NCBI RefSeq assembly: GCF_000485595.1
Contig: NW_014577770.1
Location: forward strand, 104,702-138,830
Source of the DNA: Priapulus caudatus
Lineage: Eukaryota; Priapulida; Priapulimorpha; Priapulimorphida; Priapulidae
Length of the DNA: 34,129 bases
Direction of reading: 5' to 3'
Shown: positions 23,001 to 31,200 of the stretch, piece by piece
Layout: every line of letters starts with the position of its first letter
How positions within the stretch are numbered: the stretch's first letter is position 1
Translations under genes and position numbers: made by a program
The notes under the pieces: model-generated
Told to the model about the DNA's origin: nothing
Database searches by the model: none
What the model saw: only the letters and a program-made list of their open reading frames with translations

Positions 23001-26000
23001 ATAGCTGCCAGCGAACAGTCCGGAATTTTAGCGGGGGACACAGAGGGCAGAGATTTGGGACGTGGGAGGAACTCGCGACTTAGATGGGGAGTCGTACAGA
23101 TGGGGGGGGGGCGAAAGCGAAGCTTTTGATTTCGCGGTGGTTCCATTTCCGTGTGGTCTTAGGCGTTTTCACTATAAGTTGTACAGCGCCCCATGACGCC
23201 TGTCCTATGTAACACTTGATATGTGAACACCAGAGAGATCGCACCATGATTGCATGAAGAAATGGATGAGAATGTTGTACGAGAGAGTATGCGCATTATG
23301 TGGCTATTCGTTACATCGAACCGATTCCTCTGCGTATTGCTCTGCTCTGTGCTGCTACAGAACGTCATGACAGCAGTACCTACGTCGTGTTGAAAGGAAC
23401 TGTTGACAGCCGTCATGTTAAAGATGTCGGCGACGTTGTTTTGCCTGAAGTTCTTCATGTAACGTGATGTTGTGCACACAATCGGCAACTTCCTCAATAT
23501 GATAGATTTGGATGACATTTGTCACGCGTAGTAAGACTTATATTGCTAAACGGCGCATATATGATCGCCGGAGAATGTATAACTGTTGTGTATAAAAGTT
23601 GCAAAGATATTAAAAATCCGACCGTTATTTCATGATATTTTTTATAAAATAGTGATACGAAATAGTACACGAATTGTGCGCCCATTTACCTCTTTCAAAT
23701 CATACGCTGTTTACGAATCTCCATTCGCTGGATTTCCCCCGAGCTCCGCCCACTTTAAAAATAGTGCTAGCATTGTGGCAGTGGTATCTTGAGTGGGCGA
23801 AAGGGCACTGCATGCAGTTTGATTGTGGCAGTGGTATCCTGGACCCGGTTCCACAGTCGTGGATTAACTTTAACCCTAGGTTAAGACTAACTCTGAGTTA
23901 ATCTCACTAACTCTGAGTTAGTAAACTCCGAGTTAAATTTGGGTTTCATAAACATGGATTAAATCCTGAGTTAAATAACTGAGAGTTAACGCAGAGCAAG
24001 ACTTAGAGTAACTCAGAGTTAGTATCCCATAATTCCACATAGTTAGAACAGACGAACATGATAGACGCATGATAGACGCATAGACGATAGACGCATGATA
24101 GACGCACGATAGACGCATGATAGACGCATGATAGACGCTTGATAGACGCATGATAGACGCATAGACGATAGACGCATGATAGACGCACGAACATGGTAGA
24201 AGGTGTAATGAAAAAACGTTATAATGAAAACTGGCAGCGATAAATAAATGAGGGAAAATATTTTGCCAGCAACGTTTGCGCCAGTAGCACGGCGCTTTAA
24301 CAACTGCGGCTATTGCGACATCGCTAAATATCATACATTTTCCCATATTATCACAGTACGGATGCCTGGATCAGCGTTGGTATGCCATCAATGGCCGACC
24401 AATGTACACCAAACGTAAACAAACACCTATGTTCCAGCAGCAGCGGAGGATCGGACACGGGGCAGTACTAAATAAACTAATTAGCTCTAGTACTAGTACC
24501 CTAGAGCTAAACTAATCTCGTAGAAACTACGAGAGTGTATGAACGGGCGCTGGATGGAGTTTAGGGGTTATAGCTAGACTGGTACCCGTTCGCCACCTTC
24601 ACTCCGGCAAGTATCCTTCGCTACACTGAAGTTAGTTAGTGTAGCATGTGGAACTGTCTACCGGGGAGCAGTGTAGGTTATAGCCGGCCGAGCGGTCTGC
24701 AGGAAAGTCGTAGCGAAACGCTATGCATATAGCCTCGTTGCGCCATCTATCACAGGGCATATGTACTACACTGTCACTGATATGGGGGCATGAATTAGTC
24801 GCTGGCACAAAAAAGTTCAACTCCGTTTTTTACAGCAAACCAAGCCCGCCGAGTAGCGAACCAAGAATTACGACAATTTTTAGGAAATCTCTAGCTACGT
24901 GGGTAGTCAAACCCGTCGTGCAATCGCCAGAACTGCTCAATTCAGCGATATAGCCCCACAATTGCGTCTATAGTAGACCCGTTGAAATTGCTATTCAATG
25001 AGTGCAGCGTTGTTGTGTTAGTGTGCCGCTACGCGGCGTTTTTCGCGCTTCGCGCAATATCTGGGCTGCCGATCGTCGAGAACTCCCCAAATGTAACTAG
25101 TAAGGAGATTTTCACTCATGGAATATCACTTGTGTAAAATTCGGTTGATTTTACACAAATAACCTCCCGATTGATTAACTCATCCGATAAATCCTAACAA
25201 GCAGTGACATGGTTATAAAGTAACATCTGCCAATATTCACCTTTAGAAGTTTAATTTTTGTGGAAATCTCTTATGGAATTTCTAATAGACCCTGCAGATG
25301 TAGTTGCTTCAGTTTCTTCCCAAGTGAATATATCTTAACCATAGGGGACATGGGTTCAACAGTGTTACAACTGTAGGTGCTAGTGATGTTATTATAAGGT
25401 CAGTGTTATATAATATAATAGTATATAAGAATCGAACGTAAGGATACTTTATTAGCCTGTCTGGAAATAGCAAGGAAATTATTTGCCCTGGGCGGTGCAT
25501 AAAAATAACATGAACTATGCCGCCTGAAACCAAAAAATTTGTAACAAAATTAAGCATAACAAACGAAACTTGGTTACAGTATCTAATCATACCGGTGTGT
25601 TAAAAAAATTATAAAGGTTGTGTCTGTGTGAAGTTTGATGTATTGGAGAATATCGTACATAAGGGGACAAAAGGAATTAAATGTGACATATATATATAAG
25701 GACAATACAGCACAGTTAGTTATACACACGTAATGGAGATGTGGATAATAAATACGGGATATAAATAGGAAAGAATTCTACACAAATTATTCGAAACATT
25801 GATCATTCGCTTTTATCAGCCAAAACTCGGAAACTTTCGCATAGTGGTGATATTATTCCAGCATAGAATGAATAAAAAAGTATTAAAAAAACAAATTCGA
25901 TGTTAACATGGCTGCCATTTTTGTTAGAAAATGCTGAGACAAGATGCTCACAACACTCACCGTCCTCAACGGAGCATCAGAAGGCAGGCAGGCAGAGCAG

Positions 26001-26204
26001 AACGCAAGACAGAGGGCGCTGACATGATCGAATAGGACCAGCGGCAGGCTGGAGAAGTTGATCTCGCCGTGGCTGAGTTTATCGCGAATACGCGGGCCGT
26101 CAGTGTGCACCAGCAGGTCAAAGAGCACCATCTATGACATTAAAATGACAGGAATGACAAGACAAATATGCATCGTAATATATCTATCTATCTATTTATA
26201 TGTG

Positions 26205-26236
<32 letters not shown>

Positions 26237-27724
26237 TGTGTTACGAAGCATTTCCGTCTCGGTGGTTAAATAAGAAGTTTGAAGACACTCTGATCCTTTA
26301 CATTTAAACTCTGCCTGATTCCCTACTCAGAGACAAAAAGTCTAAACGGTTTCGGTTCGTCATTCGGTGATTTAACCGCGTAAACTGTTACCATGTACGA
26401 TTCTCCTATAGCTGACATCAGCTTGTTCTCTCGTCCATCAGCCAGCTGAGGCAAGAGCATCTCATCAAATGTTGTGAAAAGCACCGTGTTCTGCAATAAA
26501 TAAATGGAAGAAATTGCAGCGTATGGAGATGTGACTCAAGGTACACGCTCCTCAATAAATCGAGTGCAAAAACCAAGAAATTATAAAAAGAAATATATTC
26601 CTTGAAAAAGGAACTGGTGACAGCCACCAAATGTAAAATCAAAAATACAATAGCAATGACATGAGAACTCAGACCTAGACATTTAAATATCTCTTTACAA
26701 ACCTAATACAAATGAACATTGTTTGCCTAAATCATAAAAAAAATTCATGAATATGTAAACTGTAATATGATTATGTTTTGATCTCTAATGGCCTAAGAAA
26801 CCATGCTCATTCATTAGGCATAATACAGTAAACTTCTGCGATTATTCACTGCTGCACTGCTTCTTGTCCTGGCAAGAACAATTTTCTAACCATTTAATAA
26901 TTACCACTAGAAAGTACTCTTCTGCATTTACGTCCTGCGTATACACAATTGTACATATAATATGGCTATAATATGATACATAATAATACATAATAATACA
27001 TAATTGTACATAATTGTACATAATAATACATAATAATACATAATTGTACATATAATATGGCCCTATATACAGAAATAGGTCAATTGGTTTTCTAGACACA
27101 TTTCGCTATGGATCTGCCATGGATAGAGCCATGCTATATATAGCTATATAGCTATATGGCTCTATATGCTATATAGAGCCATACTATCATGCTATGGATC
27201 AGTGTTGTAGGTCTCGAGGTCGGTCTTGGCCTCGAGACCGGCCTCGAGACCGTTTTCCTTGGTCTCGGTCTTGGTCTTGGCCTCGGAGTGCAATGACTCG
27301 GACTCGGACTCGGACTCGAGCCCTCCGGACTCGAGGACTCGGGTCGAGACCGGCTCGAGGCCACTACATAAATAGTACACAACTGTACATATTGTAACAC
27401 GAGGCAGTTTACAAGGATTTAAAACTAAAACTCGTAGGTTTTCTAGATACACGGTCTAATCTTGTAACGTTTTCAATGGCTCGATTAAGATTCTTGTCCC
27501 TTTGGTTTGAATCTGCTGTCACTTCGTCCCTTTTTCTACCACTTCCTTCTCTTCTTCTACCACTTCGAAGGTACTAGCACTCTCTAATTTGGTTCAACAA
27601 GCCATGTCATTTGCGTAAAACAGAAATGGATCCGTTACTTTGACACGTTTCGTATGACTCGTGTCTATGTGTTTCGTGCGCAGTTGCAGCAAGCAGATGC
27701 GTGATATTGTTCGATACAAGCACA

Positions 27725-27764
<40 letters not shown>

Positions 27765-28176
27765 CGTCTACGTGCACACGCACGCACACACTCACATGCA
27801 CGCACGTGTACGTTCACACGCACACACGCACGCACGAAGGCATGCACGCACGTGTACCTGCACACGCACGCACGCACGCACGCACGTACGTGTACCAGCA
27901 CACACACGCACGTACGCACGCACGCATGCACGTGTACGTGCACACACACGGACGCACGCACGCACGCTCGTGTAAGTTCACAGGCACGCACGCACGCACG
28001 TGTACGTACACACGCACGCATACACTCATGCACGCACGTGTACGTGCACACGCACGCACGCACGCACGTGTACCTGCACACACACGCACGTACGCACGCA
28101 CGCACACATGCACAGACGTGTACCTGCACACGCGCACACGTACGCACGAACGTGTACCTGCACACGCGCGCACACA

Positions 28177-28208
<32 letters not shown>

Positions 28209-31200
28209 CATGTACGTACACACGCACGCACGCACGTGTACGTGCACACGCACGCATGCACGCACGTGTACGTGCACACGCACGCACGCACGCACGTGTA
28301 CGTGCACACGCACGCATGCACGCACGTGTACGTGCACACGCACGCACGCACGTGTACATGCACACGCACGCACGCAGCACGCACGTGTACGTGCACTACA
28401 TAAACAGCGCTTTCTATCAGAACATGTGGTCATTCATCTGTAAATGTCAAGCAGCACGCTTCGCTTCTGCAAACCACAACACATAACAAATACACGTGAC
28501 CTGATCTATGACGTCACGTGAAACATCGCTATACACTTTCGAATGTCTACGATGCACTGTTGCGATTTTTTCCCTTTTTCCCCTTTTTTCTGATTTTTCC
28601 CCTTTTTTCCCTTTTTCCGATTTTTTCCCTTTTTTTATTAAAACTGGACTCTCACTCAGACTTGGACTCGGGTGGTGTGGACTCGGACTCGGACTCGGAC
28701 TCGGGTGGCGCGGACTCGGACTCGGACTCGGACTCGGGGGGTGCGGACTTGGACTCGGACTCGGACTCGGGGGGTGCGGACTCGACTACAACACTGCTAT
28801 GGATAGAGCCATTTGTATGGTGAACTAATTTGCATACAAGATGATATCTGGAAAACATGCAGAAAATTCGTTTCAAGGAGCCATTAGAACTTTTGTATCA
28901 TGTGCATACTGTGAATGTATACTGATTTAGCATGAATAAAATTCATGTGGTGTACGAATTGTCGTTTTCTAAGTATTTGTAGGTAATTTTTGTATCATGC
29001 TATATCAGCCCTGTAGCCTATGGACGCCATCTACTGGTGATTTCTACCTCAAATTTTGAGTGCAATTGTTCTGACTAGGATATCCTTCTATTGGCACTCT
29101 CATTAGTCAATAACAATAGCTAAGCACACAACAGCCATTTAGCATTATATAGCATTAAACCGACACGTTATATCTGACATTACACAGGGAAAGCAGAGGA
29201 CAGCCGTTACAAAAGCAGACAACAACTCCACAGGCTGCAAATCACAGTACATGAGCAGTCAGCAGCCGCTCTTCAAAACTTGCCTCTGCGGTCAGCATGC
29301 GTTCCTGACATTTATTAACGGTAGTGAACACCCTCCTAAGACCATGTTCCAGCTGTGGCAGCAACAGTGCCAACCCGTATCCATGTCTGTAATCCATTTT
29401 GTAAAAAACGTGAACAATTTATATAATACAATAGCAGAAATAGGAAAAACTGGCAAATAAGTGTGTGAAACAACCGTATACTTGACAGTTGACACATAGT
29501 TGATTGACAATAGTTCATAATACTTCTCATGTGTATTGGCAGGCATAAGTTCCTTACCTTCCATGCTGCAATAAATGTAATGCGAGCTCCCAGTATGGTT
29601 TAAATGTCGGTGTAACAAAGCAGCTGGAGTGAACAAGTCTTTTCCACAGGTCGGGTTGGCAATTTACGTGCGAAATAGCTGCAAACATGAAAACACATTC
29701 AGTTAGAAAATATCATACAAACTCACTGTTACATCACCTATTTATGCTGCCAACAATTTTTAACAGAGCAAGATTTCTATTCATTGGTTCATTTTGTACA
29801 TGGTCTATTTTAACCATGCTTAGCAAATTAAATTGGAGGAAAAGGTATACCACGAAATAGAGCTCAAATAATTTTTTAAATGACAAAGCAAACAGATCTT
29901 CTTGGTATTTGATTTTTTTTTATCACCTTCATCTAATCCCTGCACCCAACATACAACAATACATATCAACTGTAAGCTGCCATTTATTAACACAATTAAA
30001 TCAGTTTTGAGTCGAGTCGGCAAAGATTGTCATGTTAAGTAAACACGATTAAAAATGATTTTACCTGGGAGAACACCCTGGTACATGCTCACATGTGGGT
30101 ATGCTATGTATGGCCTCTGAGGAATTTCTACATCACCGATGACCTCTCCCAGCGATACGATGATGAGAATCAGGAATGCTACACACCTAGTTATCGGGTC
30201 AGCAGTATTCAGTGATGTGAAAGGTAATGGTCAGCTGACTTGGAACATGAAAACAGACATGATTGTAGCACTGATATTATTACTTCAATTAATTCTCTCT
30301 AAGCAATATTATTTTCATTGTCCTATTGTGATAGTATAGACTCAATCCTCTTTCTTTCTCTGAAAACATTGTGTCCTTTTATCTCACAATTGTTTGGCAT
30401 TGGACCCAATTGTGTGTGATTGCAATGGTTTTGAGAATAAATGAACTGGGATAACTTTAAGTAACACTGGCTGTGTTAGGACACTAACAGTGGGCCAGAC
30501 ACTTTTCAGACAAAAGCATTTATTTATACCTAGTTTTAAATCAAAGGGCCTTGGCCAAACAATACCAAATTTTAATAGACATGCCAAGCCACTCGAAAAT
30601 ATCATGGCACAAGCCACAGATGTCTAACGTAAGACAGAATAAAAATGATTGTGTGTCTAATATGTTATGCGAACCTCAACGGTATTTCCTGAGGCCCAGC
30701 AAAGCCATGCCAAGTGATATTTCTCAGGTTGAGAGATGTGGGTGGACCCATCAATACCTTCAAGATACTCATCTAGAAATTTGTCAGAGAAATTAATTAG
30801 GAATAGGAAAGCCAAAGTAATGGAGTTCCACGTTGCTATGCCTTGGATCCAGCATCTTTTATTCACATTGATGCAAAGCAGTGACGTATATTTCTTTAGC
30901 TAAATAGCAGGGAACTTTTCAACATTCTTTATCCACAACCATCTCTTGACGATCTTTACGACGTTTAAATACAACACAAGTAAAAAAATACAATACAATA
31001 CAATAACACGATACAAGTAAGTACCTGAAATTGTCCAAATGTGTGAACAAGCTCTGGTGTAGAGAGCAGGGTATTCAGAAGTGAAGGACACTGCACTCCT
31101 CTGAGTAGGTAAACCTGAAAACAATTATAAAGACATCCAAAAAGATAAACCACAGATGTACATTTCTGGGTAACAGTTCGACTGCAGAAATGCAGAGAAG

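Larger units (their letters stand above)
20363..25960. other. ERMARD intron 10 (5.6 kb, repeat-rich)
   Basis: The longest intron, with elements listed separately (21184, 22817, 23850, 24057). Two minus-strand open frames with ordinary composition (22518-22808 and 23159-23518) are not ERMARD-like and may be decayed transposon coding sequence. Stretches 20363-21180 and 24960-25960 show nothing recognisable. Confidence 0.7.
27200..28796. mobile_element. Non-autonomous hAT-type transposon (1597 bp)
   Basis: Termini CAGTGTTGTAG and CTACAACACTG are exact 11-bp inverted repeats flanked by a perfect 8-bp duplication (CTATGGAT). CAGTG-type ends with 8-bp duplications are the hallmark of the hAT superfamily. 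Subterminal GGACTC/GAGTCC repeats occur at both ends (27295-27330 and 28660-28785), as expected for transposase-binding arrays. The interior is a 30-bp ACGC-rich minisatellite and unique sequence with no transposase. It sits in ERMARD intron 8. Confidence 0.88.

Noticed and set aside
24057-24188. CRISPR-like array of short direct repeats
   Set aside because: Units are contiguous 11-bp tandem repeats without unique spacers, in animal DNA: a minisatellite.
27665-28486. Open frames of 183-261 codons over the ACGC region
   Set aside because: All arise from the 30-bp ACGC minisatellite inside the hAT-type element; both strands and several frames are open.
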